Positions 8,941-16,426 of a stretch of 64,000 nt of DNA are shown here, one piece after another (positions within the stretch are counted from its first letter, which is position 1; each line of letters begins with the position of its first letter). Both the position numbers and the translations under genes were made by a program. Source of the stretch: Rariloculus sp963665575 (GTDB lineage: Bacteria; Pseudomonadota; Gammaproteobacteria; Steroidobacterales; Rariloculaceae); the NCBI GenBank assembly GCA_963665575.2, contig CAXXDW010000006.1, forward strand, positions 1,116,001 through 1,180,000, given 5' to 3'. Below the pieces are notes generated by a model. The model ran no database searches and was not told the DNA's origin. It saw only the letters and a program-made list of their open reading frames with translations.

Positions 8941-9500
8941 TCAGTGCCTCCCTGCGCCTGGGCGAGGCGGGCATTGTACTGCGAGCATGGTCGGTCCAAC
9001 CGCAATCGTTGTATCGGGAAACGATGAAAACACACGCGACTTTTCTCAGCCGCTGCGATTCCGTCGAATTGGAACATCCCGTCGCAGAGTGTCATGTCGT
9101 ACTTCGGGAGCCGCCCAGCGCAGCCGTGTCTTAAGTGACTCATTCATATATGGAAACCTGGAAACAGAATAATTAACAATGAGCCGTTTCCGGGTTATGG
9201 TGTGGATTCGCGGCGCTGGCCTGGTTGCAAAGCTCGTTTGGACGGAAGCAATATGAACACGCGCCTGCGAATGTTTGGTCCCCTGCCCGCGACAGAGGAT
9301 TGCCGTGCGGTGGCCGAGGTTATGGGCTCCGGCCGGGCAACGATGGTTGCCGCTGACGATGACCCGATGGCGCGCCGGTTCGGCGTCTCCGGCGCGTACC
9401 GTCGCGCGACCAAGGCATCGCGTCCCGTGGTCGATCCCGGCGCGGCCGACCCGGGCATCATTTTCCACGATCCAGCCGCCCGCTAATCTCGCCACGCTGT
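8941..9500. other. gene-poor interval inside the inner islet
   Basis: Between the two minus-strand genes lies about 560 bp with no recognisable protein family. An AT-rich patch near 9130-9180 could hold the promoter for plus-strand small frames: a 25-codon frame at 9179 (MSRFRVMVWIRGAG and onward) whose stop overlaps the ATG of a 77-codon frame at 9253. The promoter of the membrane-protein gene should also lie in its left part. Confidence 0.35.
9253..9486 (+). CDS. possible small protein, unrecognised
   Basis: This is a 77-residue frame beginning MNTRLRMFGPLPATEDCR. It has a GGAA ribosome-site candidate six bases upstream, and its ATG overlaps the stop of a 25-codon frame that starts at 9179. 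No motif or family is recognised. It may be a chance open frame in GC-rich DNA or a remnant. It is on the opposite strand to the other islet genes. Confidence 0.2.
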   Translation: MNTRLRMFGPLPATEDCRAVAEVMGSGRATMVAADDDPMARRFGVSGAYRRATKASRPVVDPGAADPGIIFHDPAAR

Positions 9501-10345
9501 CTAGATTGACGCTTCGGGGACACCGACCGCCCGGAGAGCGCTGAGCAATAGATCAGAATTCTGGCCGAGAGCGCGGGCGTTGCGGGCTTGATGGAGCCGG
9601 AAGGCGAGTCCTGAGGGTATTACCTCTACGGGGTCGACGGGCGTTGACAAACCTCGAATACTGGACGCTGTGAACTCGAATTGCGACCCCCTGGCTGAGG
9701 CGACATCATCACGTAGATTGCGTCGAATTGCTCGGATGCGGGTAGTTCGATTCTGGCAAGGTAGTCGTCCAATCTCTTCTCGCTGAGATCTCGTTCATCC
9801 GTTACGATCAAAAGAAACACTTTGTCCAATGAAGCAAAAGTGTTACGTGCCTTATGGTCCCTTGCCTTCGTCTCTTTCGTCTGTACGATGACTTCCAGCT
9901 TCCTCCGAAATTTGTCGAACGGCCAGTCGGCTGCATTGGGAACCGGAGTCGCTAACCGATTCCCCAGGTTTCGCCTCCGTTGAACCGTCGACCTGTTGTA
10001 GCCTTCCGGCACCCTGATCTCGCCTGCTTGCATTGCGCGTTTGAATTGCCGGCGTTCGTTCTCGTCTACGGTAAATTCGGTCACTTCTATTCCGACCAAG
10101 ACTCCGTCCATCATGGCAACACAGTCTGGAAATGGCTGAGCGTTTTTGTCGATGGTCGAGACATCGATCGCGAATCCTCGCTCGTTCAGCGTGTTCGCCA
10201 AGGCGTGCGCCTCGTCACACTCCATGTCGTCTTTATATTCTCTAGGGGCGTGGAAATAGCTGTCGTATCCACGACCGTCGCCTGACCGCACAATACGCGC
10301 GAGTTCACTAAGGTCTATTGGGTCAAGGTCCGGCTTGTCGCACAT
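9501..10345 (-). pseudogene. PD-(D/E)xK-like protein, gene split by a one-base frameshift
   Basis: The N-terminal 224 or so residues read from ATG 10345. They contain PDCVAMMDGVLVGIEVTEF, a PD-(D/E)xK-like core (Asp, then Glu-Val-Thr in place of Glu-x-Lys), preceded by a helix with an acidic residue (MECDEAHALANTL). In this frame the protein stops at 9626 after a low-quality tail. Adding one G to the run at 9687-9691 (five Cs on the plus strand) restores a convincing ending: SQFEFTASSIRGLSTPVDPV, then AFRLHQARNARALGQNSDLL, stopping at 9501, for about 281 residues in all. A sequencing error or recent mutation is therefore likely. Nuclease function is inferred from the motif only. It is the islet gene closest to the tRNA, where an integrase would normally sit. 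Confidence 0.6.
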
Positions 10346-10360
10346 GGGCTGGTCTCATCC

Positions 10361-10437
10361 GCTGCTGACATAGTGCTGACACAGCACTAGCTCACGACTC
10401 CAAAGATCTCATAACTTTTTGATTTTATGGTGCCGGC
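10361..10437. repeat. direct repeat, attachment-site copy at the tRNA-Thr 3' end
   Basis: This is the partner of the repeat at 5164-5240. It includes the last ten bases of the intact tRNA-Thr gene (through its CCA) and about 67 bases downstream, including the tandem CTGACATAG/CTGACACAG element. The position is what tRNA-targeting tyrosine integrases leave after insertion. Confidence 0.8.
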
Positions 10438-10503
10438 AGAGAGATTCGAACTCCCGACCTGAGGTTTACAAAACCCCTGCTCTACCAACTGAGCTATGCC
10501 GGC
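10428..10503 (-). tRNA. tRNA-Thr (anticodon UGU)
   Basis: This 76-nt gene on the minus strand has an encoded CCA. The acceptor stem GCCGGCA pairs with TGCCGGC. The anticodon loop TTTGTAA gives UGU, closed by GGGGT/ACCTC, and the T-arm GGGAG-TTCGAAT-CTCTC is intact. It marks a sharp change from less GC-rich accessory DNA (left) to GC-rich core DNA (right) and is the insertion site of the islets. Confidence 0.95.
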
Positions 10504-10513
10504 ACGGGCGGCC

Positions 10514-10519
10514 ATTATA
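10514..10519 (-). promoter_or_regulatory. -10 element of the tRNA-Thr promoter
   Basis: TATAAT on the minus strand ends 10 bases before the tRNA 5' end, so transcription would begin at about 10507. It is followed by a GC-rich discriminator. No convincing -35 hexamer is seen. Confidence 0.6.
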
Positions 10520-10873
10520 GCGGCGGGCCCTGCCATTTTTCGCCGTAATTGAGCCGGCGCATTGCCAGATTCGGGCGCGACAATGCGAGCCATGGACGGC
10601 CGCGCATACAGATGTACTCGACGCGGTCACAGAGTTGGGACTCCCCGCGGTGCTGACCTCAATGCGCCGGCCAGGGGAGCGGTGTGCGGCCGGTTGCGAA
10701 TCGGTTCTCGAAGCGGCATCTCATGGCAGGAGCTTTCCCCCGGCTCGCGTGACTTGCCGATCCAAAGAGGCGCCCGTGCAATACGGGCGCCTCGTCTTTT
10801 TTGGGCAGCCAGGGCGTCGGTGATCCTGCGCGGATGTCTTGATCTGCGCTACCTGGGGAACCGACGACGACGG
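10520..10873. other. intergenic region between tRNA-Thr and the SPOR-like gene
   Basis: There is no supportable protein gene. It holds the tRNA promoter on the minus strand and a strong plus-strand terminator at 10767-10802. Nothing on the plus strand upstream explains that terminator, so a small RNA in about 10540-10800 is possible. In Pseudomonas relatives this place holds tRNA genes upstream of tufB; I find none here beyond tRNA-Thr. Confidence 0.4.
10767..10802 (+). terminator. strong intrinsic terminator
   Basis: An 11-bp perfect stem GAGGCGCCCGT/ACGGGCGCCTC with loop GCAAT is followed by GTCTTTTTT on the plus strand. On the minus strand it is followed only by TTTGG, so it could act weakly as the terminator of the birA-coaX-SPOR transcript. 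Confidence 0.8.
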
Positions 10874-11425
10874 TCAGTCCGTCGCGCTGTCGCAAGCTCG
10901 TAGCGTGAGGCTCGTGACGGATGCCGGGGCGTCCGAAGCGTCGTCGGCAGGTGGTACCAGGCCTAGCCCGAGCGGCTGCGGCTGTCCCGCCTCTTCAATC
11001 GCCCGCAAGTCCATCATGACATCGATCCAGAAGGGCGCGTCCGGGTCCGCCGAGTCCGCTGGCGCCGAATCTGCCGAGTCCGCCGGATCCTCCGGCTCCA
11101 CGCCGGTCACATCCGTGTCCGCCGATTCTGCGCTGGCCGCGTCCACGTCCGTGTCCGCGCGCTCGGCGACTGACGCCTCGAATCCCAACATACGCAGACT
11201 GGCGGCGGCGGCGTCCGCCTGCGAACGCTCCGCGAACGTACCAATGCTGATGCAGGTCTCCGCGCTCGCTTCATCGATGTCGGTGTCGTCGAGTTCGTCA
11301 ACGAGCGTGATCGTCGCGGTGCCGGTCGCGGCGCGGCTGGCCGGCGCATCCGGCTCGGCGAACCAGAAATGCCATGCCGCGAACGCAAGGTTCGCGAGTA
11401 CGAGTGCCAGGAAAAGATTGCGCAT
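10874..11425 (-). CDS. membrane-anchored SPOR-like protein downstream of coaX
   Basis: This 183-residue protein has an N-terminal membrane anchor (LFLALVLANLAFAAWHFWFA). A partial SPOR-like repeat lies near residue 60 (CISIGTFAERSQADAAAASL), then a very acidic, alanine/aspartate/serine-rich low-complexity tract at about 95-135. SPOR domains bind septal peptidoglycan; here the domain is short and the second half is obscure, so the function is tentative. It starts 6 bp after the coaX stop, and the birA-coaX-SPOR order matches other gammaproteobacteria. Confidence 0.6.
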   Translation of the reverse strand: MRNLFLALVLANLAFAAWHFWFAEPDAPASRAATGTATITLVDELDDTDIDEASAETCISIGTFAERSQADAAAASLRMLGFEASVAERADTDVDAASAESADTDVTGVEPEDPADSADSAPADSADPDAPFWIDVMMDLRAIEEAGQPQPLGLGLVPPADDASDAPASVTSLTLRACDSATD

Positions 11426-11431
11426 GGGTTC

Positions 11432-12190
11432 CTACGCTCCCCGACTGGCCATGTATGCGAGGCCTTCGAGTACCAGATCCGGCCGGGGCTCTGCATTCGT
11501 TTCGAGCCAGGCTCCAACCAGCTCGGTGTCACCGCCCGTCAACAGTACCATCGGCGCCTCGCCGAACTCTGCCGCGACTGCGGTCACCGCGGCGTCAAGC
11601 GCCGCCGCGAGACCGAGCATCGCGCCTCGCCCGACAGCGGCGTCCGTTTCCGTTCCCAGTAGCTCAAGCCCTTGCGGTCTCGCGGACGCCGCGGCAGTCG
11701 AGCCGATCTGCTCCGTGCCGCGGTCGAGCGCATTAGCGATGATCCGCGGTCCGGCGAATATGAGTCCGCCGGCGTGCCGGCCGCCCGCGTCGACCGCGTC
11801 GAACGTCACGGCCGTGCCGGCGTCGATGACGCAGACGGGTCCGGCGGCGAGTTGACGGGCGGCGATCATCGCAACCCAGCGATCGACGCCGAGTTGTGCA
11901 GGCTCGGTGTAGCCGCAGTGAACTCCGAATCCCTCCGCCGCCGTCGTGACGAATCGCGGCTTGACGCCGTAACCCTCACGCAGCCTGTCGGCGAGCCGCG
12001 AAGCCACGGTCTCGCCCATGACGTTGGAAACCAGCACGTCGTCCACGCTCTCGGGCAACGCCGCCGCGAGCGCGTCAAGGGCACGGTCCATCGAATCGAT
12101 GTGCATCTCACTGCCGGTGGAGCCGAGTCGTCCCGACTGCGCGAGACCCCACTTGACCCGTGTATTGCCGATGTCGATTACGATCGTCAC
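11432..12190 (-). CDS. coaX: type III pantothenate kinase
   Basis: The 252-residue protein phosphorylates pantothenate in the first step of coenzyme A synthesis, in the cytoplasm. The ASKHA-fold phosphate loop is DIGNTRVKWG at residue 6. The pantothenate-site motif is GVDRWVAM near residue 104, and VIDAGTAVTFD near residue 125 completes the active site. Length is normal for CoaX. Its start overlaps the end of birA by 4 bp (translational coupling), the standard birA-coaX arrangement. Confidence 0.95.
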   Translation of the reverse strand: MTIVIDIGNTRVKWGLAQSGRLGSTGSEMHIDSMDRALDALAAALPESVDDVLVSNVMGETVASRLADRLREGYGVKPRFVTTAAEGFGVHCGYTEPAQLGVDRWVAMIAARQLAAGPVCVIDAGTAVTFDAVDAGGRHAGGLIFAGPRIIANALDRGTEQIGSTAAASARPQGLELLGTETDAAVGRGAMLGLAAALDAAVTAVAAEFGEAPMVLLTGGDTELVGAWLETNAEPRPDLVLEGLAYMASRGA

Positions 12191-13164
12191 GTGGTTCGCA
12201 CGCTCACGTCGCCGGAGATGACGCGTCGCCGGCCCTGGGTTGCCGTCTCGACAAGCAGGGCACCGTCGGGGTCGATCCCGCGGGCCGTGCCGAGGATCGG
12301 CTGCGATGCGTCGTCAACGCGAACGGGCCTGCCGACGAGGTAGTCGGCGCTCAGCCATTCGTCCCGATACGGCGCGAAGCCGTTTTGTTCGTAATCGGCG
12401 AGAAGTGCCCCGAGTGCATCCAGGAGTCCGGTCGCGAGCACCGTGCGCCGGGGCTGACAGCCATCCGTAGCCTGCCTGAGGTCGACGGCGCCGGTCGGCC
12501 AGTCGCTGATCCGCCTGAGGAGTTCCGGCGGCATCGCAACGTTGATACCGAGACCCGCGACGACATGACAGCGGCCTTGGGCCTCGGCCCTGAATTCGAC
12601 GAGAATCCCGCCGAGCTTGCGGTCGTCCCAGACGAGATCGTTCGGCCACTTGAGACCGATTTTGATGCCGGCCTCTCGCTGCACAACGCGCCGCGCAGCC
12701 AGGCCGACTGCCAGGCTCAGCGCGGCGAGTTCCGGCGGTGTCTCGCCAAAGCTCCACGCAGCGGAAACGCACAGTCCCATACCAAGGGGCGCCTGCCAGC
12801 TTCGCCCGCGCCGGCCGCGGCCTGCGCTCTGGTACTCGACGACACAGGCGGCCAGCATGCCGGGATCGGGCGCGGGGCCATCGAGCAGTTGGCGGTTGGT
12901 CGACTCCAGTTCGGTGAATACTTCAAGCCGCGTGCCCGAGCGGGTACTCGCATACGCAGCCAGAGCTTCCCGATCGAGCAGATCGATGGGCTCGCTCAGG
13001 CGATACCCGGAACCGGGTACGCCGTGCACGTGGAGACCCCACTGTTCGAGCTTGCCGACCTGCTTCCAGATGGCCGCCCGCGTAACGCCGAAGCGCCGCG
13101 CGAGGTCCTCGCCCGAATGCGCTTGTCCGTCGGCGAGCCGCTGCAACAGGGCCATGGCATCCAC
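12187..13164 (-). CDS. birA: bifunctional biotin-protein ligase / biotin operon repressor
   Basis: The 325-residue protein has an N-terminal winged-helix domain (residues 1-60, DLARRFGVTRAAIWKQVGKL) and a C-terminal ligase domain. It carries the biotinyl-AMP loop GRGRRGRSW near residue 120 and the KWPND motif near residue 180. It attaches biotin to acetyl-CoA carboxylase and can repress biotin genes. The DNA-binding domain is intact, so the repressor role is plausible. It is 6 bp from plsY upstream and overlaps coaX. Confidence 0.95.
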   Translation of the reverse strand: MDAMALLQRLADGQAHSGEDLARRFGVTRAAIWKQVGKLEQWGLHVHGVPGSGYRLSEPIDLLDREALAAYASTRSGTRLEVFTELESTNRQLLDGPAPDPGMLAACVVEYQSAGRGRRGRSWQAPLGMGLCVSAAWSFGETPPELAALSLAVGLAARRVVQREAGIKIGLKWPNDLVWDDRKLGGILVEFRAEAQGRCHVVAGLGINVAMPPELLRRISDWPTGAVDLRQATDGCQPRRTVLATGLLDALGALLADYEQNGFAPYRDEWLSADYLVGRPVRVDDASQPILGTARGIDPDGALLVETATQGRRRVISGDVSVRTT

Positions 13165-13170
13165 GCGCGG

Positions 13171-13812
13171 CTACTTGCGACGCAGGAGCGGCCTGCCGAC
13201 GATCGCTTCGGTGCCGGTGAGCATGCGGCGGATGTTGCCCCTGTGCGTGTAGGTGATCAATACCGCGACGAGGCAGGCGAACACGAACAGTCCGGGCGCC
13301 TCGGGCAATCGCGTCACGCCGATCAGTGCGGCCGCGCCGATTGTCGCGAGCACCGTCGCAAGCCCGACGAGTCCGGTCAGCAGGATCACGAGCACCCACA
13401 GGCCAATGACGGGGCCTGCGAGGAGCGGTGCCAGGCAGCAGACGATCCCGGCCGCGGTTGCGCCGCCCTTGCCGCCGCGAAACCCATGCCAGAGCGGAAA
13501 GACGTGGCCCAGAATCGCGGCGAAAGCGACGCAATAGGTGACAAGTGCCCGGCCGATGTCCGGGTCGGGCCCGACGCCCGGGATCGCAAGTTCCGGGAGC
13601 ACGAGGACGGCCAGCACACCCTTGCCGACGTCGATGATCATCACGCACAGTGCATACAACTTCCCGTGCGTGCGCAATGCATTCGTCGCACCCGGGTTGC
13701 GGCTCCCGACCTGGCGAAGATCCGTTCCGCTGTGGAAACGGCCGATCGCGAGACTGCCGAGGATCGATCCCAGGCCGTAGGCGAGGGCGAATTTCAGTCC
13801 GAGTTCGAGCAT
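13171..13812 (-). CDS. plsY: glycerol-3-phosphate acyltransferase (acyl-phosphate type)
   Basis: The 213-residue inner-membrane protein transfers the acyl group from acyl-phosphate to glycerol-3-phosphate, the first phospholipid step. All three family motifs are visible: GSRNPGATN (about residue 36), HVFPLWHGFRGGKGGAT (about 105) and RGNIRRMLTGTE (about 192), among roughly five membrane helices. It is followed closely by birA on the same strand, so they probably share a transcript. Confidence 0.95.
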   Translation of the reverse strand: MLELGLKFALAYGLGSILGSLAIGRFHSGTDLRQVGSRNPGATNALRTHGKLYALCVMIIDVGKGVLAVLVLPELAIPGVGPDPDIGRALVTYCVAFAAILGHVFPLWHGFRGGKGGATAAGIVCCLAPLLAGPVIGLWVLVILLTGLVGLATVLATIGAAALIGVTRLPEAPGLFVFACLVAVLITYTHRGNIRRMLTGTEAIVGRPLLRRK

Positions 13813-13833
13813 CTCCGCGAGTTTATCGAGCCG

Positions 13834-15627
13834 TTATTCGCCGAGCCATGCCCGGCGCCTGGCGAGCGCTGCGGGGTCGGCGTCCGTGTCGAACTCGAGC
13901 GAGCAGCTGTCCGCCGGCGCAGGCTCAAGCTCGACGGAATATTCGAGCAGTTCGTCGCCGCGAAATGCAGTTACGGCGATCCGGTCGCCAGCGTTGAACC
14001 GGGCGAGCCGCGACTTGAGATTTTGGTCGTTGACCTTCAGACCATTCACGGCGATGACGCGGTCGCCGGGATTGAGGCCGCCGCGTTGCGCCGGTCCGCC
14101 GTCGTAAACCGTAACGAGCGAAAGATCTTCGGCCGCCGGACGATACGCTACGCCGAGCCGCAGCGGCACTTCGGCAGGCGAGTCCCCGGCACGGCTCCTG
14201 TAGCCGGTGTCAACGGCGCTGTGGAACTTGAGCGAGACTCCGAAGTCGGCAAGCAGCGCGCCCAGCTCGAGATCCCCGGTTCCGCGCACGGCGCGCTCAA
14301 AGAAGTCGGCGAACTCGACGCCGCCAAGTTCGATCGCGAGCGCCTCGAAGCCGTCTTCGGGCACGCCGATGTCGCGGGCGCCGTAGCGCCGCCAGAGTTC
14401 CCGAACCACATCGTCAAGCGAAACGGCGCCATCCGTCGAGCGGCGCAGGGTGAGATCGAGCGCGAGCGCCGTCAGCGCACCCTTGCTGTAGTAGCTGATG
14501 CTCGTGTTCGGCGTGTTCGCTTCGGGCTTGTAGAGTACGTCCCAGGCGTCGAAACTCGAATCGGAAATGCTCTGTCGGAAGCGGCCGGGCGCCTGGTAGA
14601 CGCGCGAGAGCTGTTCGCCGACGCGTTGCATCCAGAACTTCGCACCGATCAGTCCGCTGCGCAGCACCAGCAATTCCTGGTAGTAGCTCGTGATGCCTTC
14701 GAAGACCCACAACTGGCGCGTATGGTTGCGCCGGTCGAGCCGGTAGGGCGTAAACGCCTCGGGTTTCGTTCGTTTGACGTGCCAGCTATGGAAGTACTCG
14801 TGGCTGGCAAGACCCAGAAAGCGGCCATAGTTCTTCGATACGCCGGTTTCGCCGGGCTTCGGCAGGTCGTCGCGGCTGAAGATCAGACTCGACGATGCCC
14901 GGTGTTCGAGACCGCCGTAGCCGTCGCCGACGGCGAGCCCGAGAAAGAGGTACTCGTCGAAAGGAGCGGGTTGGCCGAAAAACTCGATATGTGCTTCGCA
15001 AATCCGGGCCAGGTCGGCCGCGACGCGATCGAGGTCCGAATGGAAGCGTCCGGCGACGACCAGGCGATGCGGCACGCCGCAGACTATGAACGACACGCTC
15101 GCGAAGTCGCTGATTTCGAAAGGATGGTCGACGAGTTCATCGTAGTTCCCGGCCCGGTAGACGCCGAAACCGCGCTCGTCCACATCGACCGGCGTCATTG
15201 CAGTCGCCACGCGCCAGTTCGCGCAGCCCGGATCGCCGGGCGGTTCGAGCAGGAGTTCGACCGGTTCGTCGTCCCGGCCTTCCGGGAGCAGAAACGTGGC
15301 AGGCCCGTTGAAGAAGGCGCGGCGGCGATCGATATAGTTGTCGCGGACCGATTGCTCGAGCCCGTAGATCGTTGCGGTAACGGTCAGCTCAGCGGCCGGC
15401 TCGCTGCAGCGCCAGCGACTGCTTGCCACCTTCTGTATGGCGACGGCGCGGCCGCCGCTGGTTGCTTCGATACCGACGACGTGCCGGGCAAACTCGCGGA
15501 GCAGGTAGCTGCCGGGTATCCATGACGGCATCCAGAACTCCTGCGGAGATTCCGGATCGTCTACCGTGCAGGCGACCTCAAAGTGATGGCGGTCGAGATC
15601 CGCCAGGCGCACTCGATATCGAATCAG
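13834..15627 (-). CDS. M61 family metallopeptidase (glycyl aminopeptidase-like) with PDZ domain, CTG start
   Basis: At about 597 residues this is normal for the family. The N-terminal beta domain contains FWMPSWIPGSYLLREFARHV. The zinc site is HEYFHSWHVKR near residue 270, and a C-terminal PDZ domain has GGPAQRGGLNPGDRVIAVNG near residue 505. Start choice: family members begin M-I-x-YR. Here the matching codons are CTG ATT CGA TAT at 15627, eight bases after a perfect GGAGG (15640-15636). No ATG, GTG or TTG lies in that position. The frame stays open upstream to 15789, but that part is proline-rich and overlaps the divergent ABC gene. It is probably cytoplasmic. Confidence 0.85.
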   Translation of the reverse strand: MIRYRVRLADLDRHHFEVACTVDDPESPQEFWMPSWIPGSYLLREFARHVVGIEATSGGRAVAIQKVASSRWRCSEPAAELTVTATIYGLEQSVRDNYIDRRRAFFNGPATFLLPEGRDDEPVELLLEPPGDPGCANWRVATAMTPVDVDERGFGVYRAGNYDELVDHPFEISDFASVSFIVCGVPHRLVVAGRFHSDLDRVAADLARICEAHIEFFGQPAPFDEYLFLGLAVGDGYGGLEHRASSSLIFSRDDLPKPGETGVSKNYGRFLGLASHEYFHSWHVKRTKPEAFTPYRLDRRNHTRQLWVFEGITSYYQELLVLRSGLIGAKFWMQRVGEQLSRVYQAPGRFRQSISDSSFDAWDVLYKPEANTPNTSISYYSKGALTALALDLTLRRSTDGAVSLDDVVRELWRRYGARDIGVPEDGFEALAIELGGVEFADFFERAVRGTGDLELGALLADFGVSLKFHSAVDTGYRSRAGDSPAEVPLRLGVAYRPAAEDLSLVTVYDGGPAQRGGLNPGDRVIAVNGLKVNDQNLKSRLARFNAGDRIAVTAFRGDELLEYSVELEPAPADSCSLEFDTDADPAALARRRAWLGE

Positions 15628-15635
15628 CGTCAGAT

Positions 15636-15640
15636 CCTCC
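15636..15640 (-). promoter_or_regulatory. Shine-Dalgarno site deciding a CTG start
   Basis: GGAGG on the minus strand sits eight bases before CTG 15627, ideal spacing. It is the main evidence for non-canonical initiation of the M61 peptidase. Confidence 0.6.
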
Positions 15641-15730
15641 GTGTCTTGTGGCCGCGGCAATTCTCGCACACTCGGCCATTGCAGAGCCGCGCCCGGCGGC
15701 GAAGTGAGCCTCGTCGCGGACGTTGGTAGC

Positions 15731-16426
15731 ATGCACCGGACGATGCACCAGCCAAACGGCATACAGATTGAACTTGCGGGCGTGACCAAGGCCTATGGCG
15801 AGCAGGTCGTGCTCGACGGCATCGACCTTGCGATCGCGGATGCGGAGTTTCTCGCCGTCATGGGCCGAAGCGGTTCGGGCAAGTCGACCCTGCTCAAGCT
15901 CGTCGGCGGCCTCGACACGCCGGATGACGGTACCGTCATTCACCGCGGGCGAAGCCTGAATGGCATGAACGAGCACGAGCGCACGCACTTCCGGCGCGCC
16001 TCGCTTGGCTTCGTGTTCCAGTTTTTCAATCTGATCCCGACGTTGACGGTCACGGAAAACGTTTGCCTGCCGCTCGATCTAAACGGGACGCGTGCGGAGG
16101 AAACCGCACGCAGGAGTTCCGAGATACTCACGGAACTTGAAATCGACGGTTGCGCGCACCGGTTTCCCGAGGAGCTTTCGGGCGGCGAGCAGCAGCGCGC
16201 TGCGATTGCCCGTGCGCTCGTCCACGAGCCTGAACTCATCATCGCCGACGAACCGACGGGCAATCTCGATATCGAGACTGCGGAGCGCGTGCTCGAGACC
16301 CTGAGCCTGAGTTGCCGGCAGCGCCGCACGACGCTGATCGTCGCAACGCACAGCCGTGAGGTCGCGGCGCTCGCCGACCGGACCCTGCGCATCCGCGGCG
16401 GCCGGCTCGAGGTGGCCGCGCCATGA
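15731..16426 (+). CDS. ABC exporter ATP-binding protein (LolD/MacB/AttE type)
   Basis: About 231 residues from ATG 15731 (ATG 15743 is an alternative). Walker A is GRSGSGKST, the signature is LSGGEQQR, and Walker B is LIIADEPTGNLD, the typical ending for the LolD/MacB group that works with FtsX-type permeases. The stop overlaps the permease start by 4 bp. With the permease and the lipoprotein that follow, it forms the layout of AttEFGH-like exporters. The transported substrate is unknown. Confidence 0.9.
   Translation: MHRTMHQPNGIQIELAGVTKAYGEQVVLDGIDLAIADAEFLAVMGRSGSGKSTLLKLVGGLDTPDDGTVIHRGRSLNGMNEHERTHFRRASLGFVFQFFNLIPTLTVTENVCLPLDLNGTRAEETARRSSEILTELEIDGCAHRFPEELSGGEQQRAAIARALVHEPELIIADEPTGNLDIETAERVLETLSLSCRQRRTTLIVATHSREVAALADRTLRIRGGRLEVAAP

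Noticed and set aside
9046..9495. Minus-strand 149-codon frame in the inner islet gap
   Set aside because: Arginine/histidine-rich with no motif and no ribosome site; probably a chance frame.
5164..10437. CRISPR array or transposon as explanation for the repeats
   Set aside because: There are only two full copies 5.2 kb apart, with no short regular spacing, no terminal inverted repeats and no transposase.
10504..10874. Additional tRNA, tmRNA, 6S or RNase P RNA next to tRNA-Thr
   Set aside because: No T-loop, no conserved tmRNA or RNase P core, and no 6S-like long bulged hairpin were found by eye.
12160..15525. A very long plus-strand open frame (over 1,100 codons) opposite birA, plsY and the M61 peptidase
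   Set aside because: It is the antisense shadow of three well-identified genes; its arginine/aspartate-rich composition and lack of motifs are typical of GC-rich antisense frames.
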